Shown: positions 1-6,466, counted from the first letter of the stretch. The stretch: DNA of 12,760 bases from Actinobacteria bacterium UBA4719 (GCA_002404345.1 DHJN01000092.1:770-13529); one strand, 5' to 3'. Numbers and translations: made by a program. The notes: generated by a model not told the origin, from the letters alone.

Positions 1-55
1 CTGGGTAGCGGCTGGGTAGCGGCCCGGTAGCGGCCGGTGGTCGGCTGGATAGGGT
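1..55. repeat. 11-bp tandem repeat array upstream of the 71-aa gene
   Basis: Five consecutive 11-bp units are visible. Units 1 and 2 are identical (CTGGGTAGCGG); units 3 to 5 are increasingly diverged, and unit 5 (45-55) contains TAGGGT, which is the likely -10 hexamer of the next gene. The spacing equals about one helical turn. The array starts at the window edge, so its full length is unknown. It could be a set of regulator binding sites or a minisatellite; the sequence does not decide. Confidence 0.7.
50..55 (+). promoter_or_regulatory. -10 hexamer TAGGGT, leaderless-type promoter
   Basis: TAGGGT matches TANNNT and ends 7 nt before the ATG at 63, the geometry of an actinobacterial leaderless promoter. 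No -35 box is convincing. It lies in the last unit of the 11-bp array. Confidence 0.5.
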
Positions 56-62
56 TGGTTTC

Positions 63-278
63 ATGACTGATGAGTGGACGTGGACCTATCTCGACGCCGA
101 CGCCAAGGCGATGACCGGTGAAGCGCTCGTCTCCACTGGTTTTCCTTCACAGAGCGAAGCGGAGAGCTGGCTCGGCGAGCAGTGGCGGGAGCTCGCCGAC
201 GCTGGGGTCGACTCCGTCACGCTCAAGCACGAGGGGACAGTCGTCTACGGACCCATGAGCCTGCGAGCAGTTGAGTGA
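63..278 (+). CDS. Small conserved actinobacterial protein (71 aa), function unknown
   Basis: This is a short acidic protein that I recognise only as a type of conserved actinobacterial hypothetical. It begins with the aromatic stretch WTWTYLDAD, continues with a FPSQSEAESWLGEQW helix-like segment (about residues 27-41), and ends with VVYGPMSL. It has no signal peptide, membrane segment or cysteine, so it is probably a small cytosolic fold. The ATG at 63 is favoured because a TANNNT hexamer ends 7 nt upstream; there is no good Shine-Dalgarno sequence. It converges on the DUF3043 gene, with a hairpin between the two stop codons. No role can be assigned from context. Confidence 0.8.
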   Translation: MTDEWTWTYLDADAKAMTGEALVSTGFPSQSEAESWLGEQWRELADAGVDSVTLKHEGTVVYGPMSLRAVE

Positions 279-284
279 GCACAT

Positions 285-314
285 GAGCCGGCCAGCGCTT
301 CAGTAGCTGGGCTC
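285..314. terminator. Hairpin between convergent genes
   Basis: GAGC-CGG-CCAGC pairs with GCTGG-GCTC to give a 9-bp stem with a 3-nt bulge (CGG, 289-291) and a 9-nt loop (297-305). It fills the gap between the stop codons at 278 (plus) and 314 (minus). There is no T-run, as is common in high-G+C actinobacteria, so it is a likely but weak bidirectional terminator. Confidence 0.5.
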
Positions 315-910
315 TACGAAGGTTTGGCCCCGCGTGCGACCTGGGGACGCGGCAGCCGCGAGCGGCGCATCTGGAAGGCGCGCATCACGGCATACATGGC
401 GGATCCGCGGGGTGGAGCCTCGCCGAACCTGGCGATGATCTTCGTCTTGGTACGCCGCCACATCAGGAAGGCGTCGAGCGCGCCCGCGACAACCAGGCCG
501 TACACCAAGGTGAACACCAGTAGCGGGGCCCATGACTGGGTCGACTTGATGATGGTGGGCAACAAGGTCAACGCGAGCACGACGAACATAACCGGCAGCA
601 TGAACTCGCCGATGTTCCAGCGGGTGTCCACGGCGTCGCGGATGTAGCGCTTGACCGGACCCTTGTCGCGCGCCGGTAGCGCCGACTCGTCGCCGGACAA
701 CAACGCGGCGCGCCGCTTGACCCGGGCCAGCCGGTTGGCCTCACGCGACTGACCGGCCGCGGCCTTGCGGTCCGTGGGCACCAGGGGTCGTTTGCGGGCC
801 GATTCCTGCTCCCGCCGAGACGGTGTGGGGCGGTTTTTGGCACCTGGCCGATCGGCGTACGCAACTGCCGACGGGGTGTTGTCCTTAGGGGTCTTCTTGC
901 GTCCGAACAC
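314..910 (-). CDS. DUF3043 family membrane protein
   Basis: A protein of 198 residues beginning FGRKK after a GTG start, as DUF3043 proteins do. Residues 1-95 are basic and polar and contain the family blocks NRPTPSRRE (26-34), RKRPLVPTDRKAA (39-51) and LPARDKGPVKRYIRD (78-92). Two membrane helices follow at about 103-121 and 128-150, then a basic C-terminal tail. The function of the family is unknown; the likely topology is a long cytoplasmic N-terminus with a two-helix hairpin in the membrane. A longer open frame exists upstream, but GTG 910 fits the family N-terminus and has TACAGT ending 7 nt upstream. The M. tuberculosis homologue (Rv2206) also sits near glycerate kinase, erpA and adoK. 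Confidence 0.85.
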   Translation of the reverse strand: MFGRKKTPKDNTPSAVAYADRPGAKNRPTPSRREQESARKRPLVPTDRKAAAGQSREANRLARVKRRAALLSGDESALPARDKGPVKRYIRDAVDTRWNIGEFMLPVMFVVLALTLLPTIIKSTQSWAPLLVFTLVYGLVVAGALDAFLMWRRTKTKIIARFGEAPPRGSAMYAVMRAFQMRRSRLPRPQVARGAKPS

Positions 911-917
911 GAAGCCC

Positions 918-923
918 ACTGTA
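918..923 (-). promoter_or_regulatory. -10 hexamer TACAGT for the DUF3043 gene
   Basis: On the minus strand TACAGT ends 7 nt before GTG 910. This fits a leaderless transcript and supports the internal start codon over the longer open frame. Confidence 0.45.
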
Positions 924-970
924 TGTCGTGTGGCCGCCTTCCCTCGTATCGCCTGTCTGCGGCCGCGCAA

Positions 971-1000
971 GCAGGAGTGCGCGTACGCAGGAGTGCGTAC
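971..1000. repeat. Imperfect direct repeat in the divergent DUF3043/M20 promoter region
   Basis: GCAGGAGTGCG(CG)TAC occurs at 971-986 and GCAGGAGTGCGTAC at 987-1000, so two near-identical copies lie back to back in the 100-bp divergent intergenic region. The second copy runs into the putative -10 of the dipeptidase gene. It may be an operator or a simple duplication. Confidence 0.55.
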
Positions 1001-1003
1001 GCT
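998..1003 (+). promoter_or_regulatory. -10 hexamer TACGCT for the M20 dipeptidase gene
   Basis: TACGCT ends 7 nt before GTG 1011. It sits at the end of the duplicated 14-16 bp repeat. No -35 box is clear. Confidence 0.4.
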
Positions 1004-1010
1004 CGCGGTC

Positions 1011-2387
1011 GTGACCAAAGACGTTCTCACCCCAGACCTTGACCCCGCCCGACTGAGCGCCCTGCAGACCCGGGTGAGCGAGCTCCTGCCCACCTTGCGC
1101 CAGGACCTCGAAGCGCTCACCCGGATCCCCAGTGTCTCGCTCGCGGCCTTCGACCAGGCACACGTGGAGGCCAGCGCGCAGGCCGTCGCCGAGCTGTTGC
1201 GAGCCGAAGGTCTTGAGGTCGAGATCGTCAGGGAGGGTGGCCGACCCGCCGTCATCGGACACGTAGACGGGCCCTTGGGCGCACCGACCGTCATGCTGTA
1301 CGCCCACCACGACGTCCAGCCCCCCGGGGCCGAGTCCGACTGGGACAGTCCGCCGTTCGAGCCGACCGAGCGTGCTGGCCGGGTCTATGCCCGCGGTATC
1401 GCTGACGACAAGGCAGGCGTCATGGCCCACGTTGCGGCTTTGCGCGCCCACTCCGGCGCGCTCCCGGTCGGCGTCACCGTCTTCGTCGAAGGCGAGGAGG
1501 AGATCGGCTCGGACAGCTTGGCCGCCATCCTGGAGCGGCATGGCGAGAAGCTGCGCGCCGACGCGATCGTCCTGGCCGACTCGACCAACTGGGCCGTGGG
1601 GGAGCCGGCGCTGACCACGACGCTGCGCGGAATGATCCGCGTCGTGCTGACGGTGCGCGCCCTCGACCACGGCATACACAGCGGCATCTTCGGTGGCGCG
1701 GTCCCGGACGCCATCACGGCGCTCATCAGGATGATCGCCACGCTGCACGACGCCGAAGGCAGTGTCGCCGTCGACGGCCTGCGGTCCGGCGTCGCCTCGG
1801 ATCTCGACTACCCGCAGGAGCGGCTGCGCGAGGAGTCCGGACTGCTCGACGGCGTTGAGCTGATCGGGTCGGGCTCGATCCTGTCGCGGCTGTGGACCAA
1901 GCCATCGATCACCACCATCGGAATCGATGCGCCGTCGATGGCCACCTCGTCCAACACCCTGGTCCCGCAAGCCGCCGCGAAGATCTCCATGCGCATCGCC
2001 CCCGACGAGGACCCGAAGGAGGCCTATCGGCTACTTGCGGACCACCTTGCGGCCAACGCGCCCTGGGGCGTCAAGGTCGACATCCACCTCGACGATGAGG
2101 GCGCCGGTTTCTGCGCCGAGGCCGACGGTCCCGTCTATGACCAGGCGCGTGCGGCGTTCACCGACGCGTGGGGCGTCCCGCCGGTCGATATCGGCATTGG
2201 TGGTTCGATCCCGTTCGTTGCCGCGTTCGCGGAGAGGTTCCCCGACGCCGGCATTCTGGTCACGGGTGTCGAGGACCCTGACACCCGCGCTCACGGCGCC
2301 AACGAGAGTCTGCACCTCGGTGAGTTCGAGCGGGTATGCGTGGCTGAGGCCGTCCTGCTCGAACGCCTGGGTCTGCTGCGCTTCTGA
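1011..2387 (+). CDS. M20 family metallopeptidase (dipeptidase)
   Basis: A 458-aa cytosolic zinc peptidase of the M20 family, the usual length for this group, which hydrolyses dipeptides or related amide bonds with two metal ions. The motifs are complete: AHHDVQPPG with metal ligands His99 and Asp101, GIADDKAG with bridging Asp132, EGEEEIGS with the general base and a metal ligand among Glu162-164, ADST with Asp190, and RAHGANE with His428. The dimerisation (lid) domain is inserted in the middle, around residues 200-320. The frame is open far upstream, across the DUF3043 gene, but family length, the divergent promoter region and a TANNNT hexamer 7 nt upstream favour GTG 1011; GTG 993 is the alternative. 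It converges on nadA. The exact substrate cannot be read from sequence. Confidence 0.9.
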   Translation: MTKDVLTPDLDPARLSALQTRVSELLPTLRQDLEALTRIPSVSLAAFDQAHVEASAQAVAELLRAEGLEVEIVREGGRPAVIGHVDGPLGAPTVMLYAHHDVQPPGAESDWDSPPFEPTERAGRVYARGIADDKAGVMAHVAALRAHSGALPVGVTVFVEGEEEIGSDSLAAILERHGEKLRADAIVLADSTNWAVGEPALTTTLRGMIRVVLTVRALDHGIHSGIFGGAVPDAITALIRMIATLHDAEGSVAVDGLRSGVASDLDYPQERLREESGLLDGVELIGSGSILSRLWTKPSITTIGIDAPSMATSSNTLVPQAAAKISMRIAPDEDPKEAYRLLADHLAANAPWGVKVDIHLDDEGAGFCAEADGPVYDQARAAFTDAWGVPPVDIGIGGSIPFVAAFAERFPDAGILVTGVEDPDTRAHGANESLHLGEFERVCVAEAVLLERLGLLRF

Positions 2388-2394
2388 GCTGTGC

Positions 2395-2433
2395 GACCTG
2401 CCAACCGGTCGCTTGCCGGGTGGCCGACAGGTC
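2395..2433. terminator. Bidirectional hairpin between the M20 gene and nadA
   Basis: The outer stem GACCTG/CAGGTC encloses an inner stem CCAACCGG/CCGGGTGG with one mismatch, a 7-nt loop (2409-2415) and a 4-nt bulge. It begins 7 nt after the M20 stop codon and overlaps the nadA stop codon at 2432-2434. No T-run follows. Confidence 0.6.
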
Positions 2434-3637
2434 AGTCCTTGGACGTATCGCCGGGTAGCGCGAGCATCTGGTCGAGCGCAACCTTGGCCCATTTCGCGAC
2501 GTCGGGGTCGACGGTGATCTGGTTGATGATCCGCCCGGCCGCCAGGGACTCCAGCGCCCACACCAGGTGCGGCAGGTCGATGCGGTTCATCGTGGAGCAG
2601 TAGCAGACGTTCTTCTCCAGGAAGGCGATGTTCTGCCTCGGGAACATCGTCGCGAGCCGCCGCACGAGGTTGAGCTCGGTGCCGACGGCCCACGAGCTGC
2701 CGTCCGGTGCTGCCGCGATGGTCTGGATGATCTTCTCGGTGGAGCCGACCGCGTCCGCGACTTGCACTACCTCGTACTGGCACTCGGGGTGGACGATCAC
2801 CTTGACGTCGGGGATGGTGGCGCGGGCGGCGTCGACTGCTTCGAGGGAGAACCGGCCGTGCACCGAGCAGTGCCCGCGCCACAGGATGACCCGCGCAGCG
2901 CGGACCTGCTCGCGGGTCAGCCCTCCGGCCGGCTTGTGTGGGTCGAACACGACGCAGTCCTGCAGCGAGAGGCCGAGCTCGCGGACTGCGGTGTTGCGGC
3001 CGAGGTGCTGGTCGGGCAGGAACAGCACCTTGCCCTGTCCCTCGACCCCCCCGCGTTGGTCGAACGCCCATTTCATGGCGGTCTTTGCGTTGCTTGAGGT
3101 GCAGATCGTGCCGCCGCGGCGACCGGTGAACGCTTTGATGGCGGCTGCGGAGTTCATGTAGGTCACGGGGATCACATGGTCCGCGACGCCCATCTCGGCA
3201 AGGTCGTCCCACGCATCCTCGACCTGGCTGATCGCGGCCATGTCTGCCATTGAGCACCCCGCGGCCAGGTCGGGCAGGACAATCTGCTGGTGGTCCGCGG
3301 TCAGGATGTCGGCTGACTCCGCCATGAAGTGCACGCCGCAGAAGACGATGTATGGTGCGTCCGGTCTCGCGGCTGCTTCCTTTGCCAGCTTGAAGCTGTC
3401 GCCCATGACATCGGCGAACTCGATGACCTCGTCGCGCTGGTAATGATGGCCGAGGATGAAGACCCTGTCCCCGAGCGCAGCCTTGGCGGCCCGGGCGCGT
3501 TCGACCAGACCCGGGTCTGAGGGAGCCGGCAGCTCACCGGGACATTCCACGCCTCGCTCGGTCGCGAGCTCGCGCCCCTGACCTAGGACGAGCAGGGGCA
3601 GAGAGGCGTGACGAGGCTGTTCCTGTGTGGTGCTCAC
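2432..3637 (-). CDS. nadA: Quinolinate synthase NadA
   Basis: A 401-aa [4Fe-4S] enzyme that condenses iminoaspartate with dihydroxyacetone phosphate to quinolinate in de novo NAD synthesis. Diagnostic blocks are ILGHHYQRDEVIEFAD, VFCGVHFMAESAD, VTYMNSAAAIKAF, FLPDQHLGRNT, GHCSVHGRF, HPECQYEVV and NVCYCSTMNR. Cys100, Cys257 and Cys345 or Cys347 are the probable cluster ligands by family comparison. The open frame continues 34 codons upstream through non-family sequence derived from a 32-bp repeat unit; GTG 3637 is preferred because the protein then has normal family length and TACGAT ends 6 nt upstream. nadB and nadC, which often accompany nadA, are not in the window. The gene is divergent from the phosphoesterase. 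Confidence 0.95.
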   Translation of the reverse strand: MSTTQEQPRHASLPLLVLGQGRELATERGVECPGELPAPSDPGLVERARAAKAALGDRVFILGHHYQRDEVIEFADVMGDSFKLAKEAAARPDAPYIVFCGVHFMAESADILTADHQQIVLPDLAAGCSMADMAAISQVEDAWDDLAEMGVADHVIPVTYMNSAAAIKAFTGRRGGTICTSSNAKTAMKWAFDQRGGVEGQGKVLFLPDQHLGRNTAVRELGLSLQDCVVFDPHKPAGGLTREQVRAARVILWRGHCSVHGRFSLEAVDAARATIPDVKVIVHPECQYEVVQVADAVGSTEKIIQTIAAAPDGSSWAVGTELNLVRRLATMFPRQNIAFLEKNVCYCSTMNRIDLPHLVWALESLAAGRIINQITVDPDVAKWAKVALDQMLALPGDTSKD

Positions 3638-3643
3638 GGTCCG

Positions 3644-3649
3644 ATCGTA
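3644..3649 (-). promoter_or_regulatory. -10 hexamer TACGAT for nadA
   Basis: TACGAT on the minus strand ends exactly 6 nt before GTG 3637, giving a leaderless-type arrangement. There is no Shine-Dalgarno sequence in front of this GTG. Confidence 0.5.
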
Positions 3650-3706
3650 TGCTGCTGGGCCGATACCGCACGCAGCACCCGGAGGTGAGATGGGCCGCAT
3701 GCGCAC

Positions 3707-3802
3707 CCGAATCACCCGCACCGTCCCGAGGTTTGGCACCGAATGACCCGCACCGTCCCGAGGTTTGGCACCGAATGACCCGCAAAGTCCCTAGGTTTGG
3801 CG
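3707..3802. repeat. Three tandem 32-bp repeats (upstream array)
   Basis: Three units abut with no spacer: 3707-3738, 3739-3770 and 3771-3802. Each starts CCGAAT, has ACCCGCA near the middle and ends AGGTTTGGC plus A or G. Units 1 and 2 differ by one base; unit 3 has CAAAGTCCCTAGG where they have CACCGTCCCGAGG. Related units recur in the same orientation after the phosphoesterase gene. The array is open in several frames, which generates spurious ORF extensions. Confidence 0.9.
3792..3797 (+). promoter_or_regulatory. -10 hexamer TAGGTT inside the third 32-bp repeat
   Basis: TAGGTT ends exactly 6 nt before ATG 3804. The first two repeat units have GAGGTT at this place, so only the copy next to the gene has the required leading T. 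Confidence 0.45.
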
Positions 3803-3803
3803 T

Positions 3804-4616
3804 ATGCACTATGTCGTAGGTGACGTGCACGGGCACGTTGAGCATCTGGTCGCCGCCCTTCGGAACGCGAAGCTGCTCGACTCCGACCGCGCCTGGTGCG
3901 GGGGGCAGGCCCGACTGACCGTTCTGGGCGACTGCTTCGACCGTGGCCCGGATGGCATCGCGGTCGTCGATCTTGTCCGCCGGCTGCAGGACCAAGCCGG
4001 CACCGCGGGTGGCCGGGTCGATGCCCTGATCGGTAACCACGAGATCCTCGCGTTGGGGATGAACCTTTTCGGCGACCGGCTCGTTTCGTCAGACCTCGGG
4101 GGCCGGCGCAGCTTCGCCCGCAGCTGGGCAGTCAACGGCGGTCAAGTCCACGACCAAGAGCGCCTCACTGACGATCACATCGCGTGGTTGCGCGGTCTCG
4201 ACTCCGTCATCCTCGCCGGCCCCGACCTCTTGCTGCACGCGGACACCACCGAGTACCTCCGTTGGGGCGACACGTCCGAGCAGATCAACGACGCGATACG
4301 CGAGGTGCTGGCCGGTGACGACCTCGAGCGCTGGTGGGAGTGCTGGGTCCGGCTGACTTCCCGCTACGCCTTCGCTGGCTTCGATGGTGAGCGGGTGGCC
4401 GAAGAAATGCTCGATCGGCTCGGCGGCGAGCGCATCGTCCACGGCCACAGCTTCATCTCGACGTTCACCGGACAGGACCCCAGCCAGGTCACCGGGCCGC
4501 TCTCCTACGCAGGCGGTCGGGCTCTGGCGATCGACGGCGGCATCGCCGGCGGAGGCCCCTGCCTGGTCGTGCGCCTCGACCACGAGCCGGAAACCAACCA
4601 GCCGCACCGTCGCTAG
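3804..4616 (+). CDS. Metallophosphoesterase (PPP-like calcineurin fold)
   Basis: A 270-aa soluble dinuclear-metal phosphoesterase. The signature blocks are GDVHG (6-10, Asp7 and His9), GDCFDRG (42-48, Asp43), GNHE (77-80, Asn78 and His79), LLHAD (His145) and VHGHS (His213 and His215), a complete set of metal ligands. The type is closest to bacterial PPP phosphatases and ApaH/PrpE-like enzymes, so a phosphoprotein or a dinucleotide could be the substrate; sequence alone does not tell. There is no signal peptide or membrane segment. The ATG lies directly after a 32-bp repeat array, and the last codons and TAG stop lie inside a degenerate copy of the same repeat. This bracketed arrangement suggests a gene added to the nadA/glycerate kinase region as a unit. 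Confidence 0.85.
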   Translation: MHYVVGDVHGHVEHLVAALRNAKLLDSDRAWCGGQARLTVLGDCFDRGPDGIAVVDLVRRLQDQAGTAGGRVDALIGNHEILALGMNLFGDRLVSSDLGGRRSFARSWAVNGGQVHDQERLTDDHIAWLRGLDSVILAGPDLLLHADTTEYLRWGDTSEQINDAIREVLAGDDLERWWECWVRLTSRYAFAGFDGERVAEEMLDRLGGERIVHGHSFISTFTGQDPSQVTGPLSYAGGRALAIDGGIAGGGPCLVVRLDHEPETNQPHRR

Positions 4617-4719
4617 CTTTGCCACCGAATCACCAGCACGGTCCCTAGGTTTGGCGCCGAACCGCCCGCACCGTGCCTAGGTTTGGGCCGAACCACCCGC
4701 ACGGTCCCTAGGTTTGGCA
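4593..4719. repeat. 32-bp repeats (downstream array, 3 clear units plus 1 degenerate)
   Basis: Clear units lie at 4625-4656, 4657-4687 (one base short) and 4688-4719, all containing CCTAGGTTTGG. A degenerate unit at 4593-4624, matching about 25 of 32 positions, overlaps the end of the phosphoesterase gene and supplies its TAG stop. Orientation is the same as in the upstream array. CCTAGG, present in unit 3 upstream and in the three clear downstream units, is a palindrome. Confidence 0.88.
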
Positions 4720-4735
4720 GAGAAACCACACCTGA

Positions 4736-4741
4736 CAACAT
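4736..4741 (+). promoter_or_regulatory. Possible degenerate -10 (CAACAT) for glycerate kinase
   Basis: CAACAT ends 6 nt before GTG 4748 and keeps the two most important -10 positions, A at position 2 and T at position 6, but lacks the leading T. This is weak; the gene may alternatively be read from a promoter within the repeat array (TAGGTT at 4709-4714). Confidence 0.25.
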
Positions 4742-4747
4742 GGGTGT

Positions 4748-5914
4748 GTGCGTGTCCTCATTGCCCCCGACTGCTTCACCGGCACCCTCAGTGCCGGCCA
4801 GGCTGCCGAAGCGATCGCGCAGGGCTGGCGACGCAGCGCGCCGCAGGACGACCTCACCCTTGTGCCGCTGTCCGACGGGGGACCCGGATTCCTCGACGTC
4901 CTGTCCAGCGCGCTCGGAGGGACGACCATCTCCGTCACGGTTGTCGACCCGCTCGGCCGCCCAGTGCCTGCGGCGATTCTCATGGTCGACCTGGGTGGCA
5001 CACGGACGGCATACATCGAGTCCGCCCAGGCCTGCGGTCTGCACCTGCTCGCGGACGGCGAGCGCAACCCCATGGTCACCAGCACCTACGGCGTGGGGGA
5101 GCTGATCGAGGCAGCGGTGTCCGGGGACGCCACCCGAGTCGTCATCGGGCTCGGTGGCAGCGGGACCAATGACGGCGGAGCAGGCATGCTCGCGGCTCTC
5201 GGAGCCGGCGACCCGGACGCGCTGGCCGTGGGCGGCGCCAAGCTCAGGGACCTGGACGACGATGCCCTTCACGGTCTCATCCGGCTCCGGGACCGCCTGC
5301 GCGCGGTCGAGCTCGTCCTTGCCACCGACGTCGACTCGCCCCTGCTCGGATTTCACGGCGCGAGTGCGGTGTTCGCGCCGCAGAAGGGCGCCACCGCCGA
5401 GATGGCCCAGGAGCTCGAGTCCGCGCTCGGGCGTTTCACCGAGGTGGTCTGCAGGGTTGTTCCCGCTGGCCGGGACCTGCTCACGGGCAAGGAGATGCGA
5501 CTCGACCGCGAACCGGGGGCCGGGGCGGCCGGCGGGCTGGGCTACGGTCTGCTGCTGCTCGGGGGACGCCGGGTCAGTGGGGTGCAGGCCGTGCTCGAAG
5601 CGGTCGACTTCGATGTGCTGGTGCAAGCCACGGACCTGGTCGTCACCGGCGAGGGCACGTTCGACTGGCAGAGCCTGCGCGGCAAGGTTGTCGCCGGAGT
5701 GGCGCAAGCCGCTCTCGCGAGGGCGAAGCCGACTGTCGTCATCGCGGGTCAGTCGCTGGTGGGTCGTCGTGAGACAATGGCACTCGGCATCAGCGGGACC
5801 TACGCCGTGGCGGCGAACCCGGGTCAGGTCGCAGCCGCCCTGGCAGACCCCGCGGGCACCCTCAGCGCCAGGACCGCAAGAGTGGCCACCACATGGTCCC
5901 CGAGCCACACCTGA
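4748..5914 (+). CDS. Glycerate kinase (glycerate 2-kinase family, GarK/GlxK type)
   Basis: A 388-aa cytosolic kinase that phosphorylates D-glycerate with ATP, feeding it into lower glycolysis. Family blocks are intact: APDCFTGTLSA (6-16), SDGGPG (42-47), GLGGSGTNDGG (134-144), PLLGFHGASAVFAPQKGA, the glycine-rich GAGAAGGLGYG, and VTGEGTFDWQSLRGK (TGEG at 300-303, Asp306). The length is normal. The GTG start is followed at once by RVLIAPD, as expected for the family N-terminus. It is followed after 153 bp by erpA on the same strand; the same two genes are neighbours in M. tuberculosis (Rv2205c and Rv2204c). No glyoxylate-pathway genes lie nearby, so its physiological source of glycerate is unknown. 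Confidence 0.92.
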   Translation: MRVLIAPDCFTGTLSAGQAAEAIAQGWRRSAPQDDLTLVPLSDGGPGFLDVLSSALGGTTISVTVVDPLGRPVPAAILMVDLGGTRTAYIESAQACGLHLLADGERNPMVTSTYGVGELIEAAVSGDATRVVIGLGGSGTNDGGAGMLAALGAGDPDALAVGGAKLRDLDDDALHGLIRLRDRLRAVELVLATDVDSPLLGFHGASAVFAPQKGATAEMAQELESALGRFTEVVCRVVPAGRDLLTGKEMRLDREPGAGAAGGLGYGLLLLGGRRVSGVQAVLEAVDFDVLVQATDLVVTGEGTFDWQSLRGKVVAGVAQAALARAKPTVVIAGQSLVGRRETMALGISGTYAVAANPGQVAAALADPAGTLSARTARVATTWSPSHT

Positions 5915-5984
5915 CGTACCATTGACGCGTTGGGAACACATTCCGGCGCCCGTGGGTTGGCACTGTTGCCACCGCTTGCCCCAC

Positions 5985-6014
5985 GAACTTCGACAGAGCG
6001 AACTTCGACAGAGC
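5985..6014. repeat. Perfect 15-bp tandem duplication upstream of erpA
   Basis: GAACTTCGACAGAGC occurs twice without a gap (5985-5999 and 6000-6014). It is followed by a looser 15-bp pair, CAACACGTGCTCGAC and CAACACCTGCTGTAC (6014-6043). All lie in the 153-bp leader of erpA and do not look like coding sequence. They may be binding sites for a regulator or a simple sequence expansion. Confidence 0.75.
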
Positions 6015-6052
6015 AACACGTGCTCGACCAACACCTGCTGTACCAACCGAAT

Positions 6053-6058
6053 GAAGGA
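6053..6058 (+). promoter_or_regulatory. Shine-Dalgarno GAAGGA of erpA
   Basis: GAAGGA ends 9 nt before ATG 6068 and decides the start against a longer in-frame TTG start at 5930. Confidence 0.7.
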
Positions 6059-6067
6059 CGCAACCAG

Positions 6068-6466
6068 ATGAGTGTTCAGGACGACACCCAGACCCGCCTC
6101 GCGAAGGCAGTTGCCGAAGAGGCCACGATCGAGAAGCCGGCGCATGGCGTGCTGCTCACCGATGTGGCCGCGGTCAAGGTCAAGAGCCTGCTCGAGCAGG
6201 AGGGTCGCGACGACCTTCGCCTGCGGGTGGGCGTGCAGCCCGGCGGCTGCTCCGGCTTGGTCTACCAGCTCTACTTCGACGAACGCACCCTCGATGGTGA
6301 CCTGGTCGTCGACTTCGGCGCCGTTGAGGTCGTCATCGACCGGATGAGCGCTCCCTACCTCGACGGCGCGTCGATCGACTTCGCCGACACCATCGAGAAG
6401 CAGGGCTTCACCATCGACAACCCCAACGCGGGCAGTTCCTGCGCCTGCGGCGACTCGTTCAGCTGA
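6068..6466 (+). CDS. erpA: Iron-sulfur cluster insertion protein ErpA (A-type carrier)
   Basis: A 132-aa A-type carrier that receives Fe-S clusters from a scaffold and delivers them to apo-enzymes. The three conserved cysteines are all present: GGCSG (Cys61) and SSCACGDSF (Cys125 and Cys127), within the usual HesB/IscA fold that runs from VLLTDVAA to the C-terminus. An N-terminal extension of about 25 residues rich in charged amino acids is typical of actinobacterial members. The start is fixed by a good Shine-Dalgarno sequence. It lies downstream of glycerate kinase, followed by a strong hairpin. NadA, encoded in this same window, is a plausible Fe-S client, but that link is inference. Confidence 0.95.
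   Translation: MSVQDDTQTRLAKAVAEEATIEKPAHGVLLTDVAAVKVKSLLEQEGRDDLRLRVGVQPGGCSGLVYQLYFDERTLDGDLVVDFGAVEVVIDRMSAPYLDGASIDFADTIEKQGFTIDNPNAGSSCACGDSFS

Noticed and set aside
317..330. Possible lone 32-bp repeat remnant (AAGGTTTGGCC) at the DUF3043 3' end
   Set aside because: Only about 10 bases match and the rest of the unit is absent, so chance is sufficient.
765..1010. Long N-terminal extension of the M20 peptidase
   Set aside because: It is antisense to the DUF3043 coding region and gives a protein far longer than the family.
3638..3739. 34-residue N-terminal extension of NadA (PNLGTVRVIR-type peptide)
   Set aside because: It is read antisense through a 32-bp repeat unit and unrelated upstream DNA; NadA homologues start near GTG 3637, where a -10 is correctly placed.
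3707..4719. 32-bp repeats as a CRISPR array
   Set aside because: The units abut without spacers, are split by a protein-coding gene and no cas gene is present.
4726..5915. 11-bp direct repeat CCACACCTGAC flanking glycerate kinase (4726-4736 and 5905-5915)
   Set aside because: A window of this size is expected to contain many chance 11-bp matches; one copy lies in the end of the coding region, so there is no evidence of a mobile element.
5957..5971. Small inverted repeat TGGCA/TGCCA upstream of erpA as a regulator site
   Set aside because: Only 5 bp per arm, with no extension; too short to support.
5930..6067. 46-residue extension of ErpA from a TTG
   Set aside because: It would translate the 15-bp repeats; a good Shine-Dalgarno sequence and the family N-terminus support ATG 6068.
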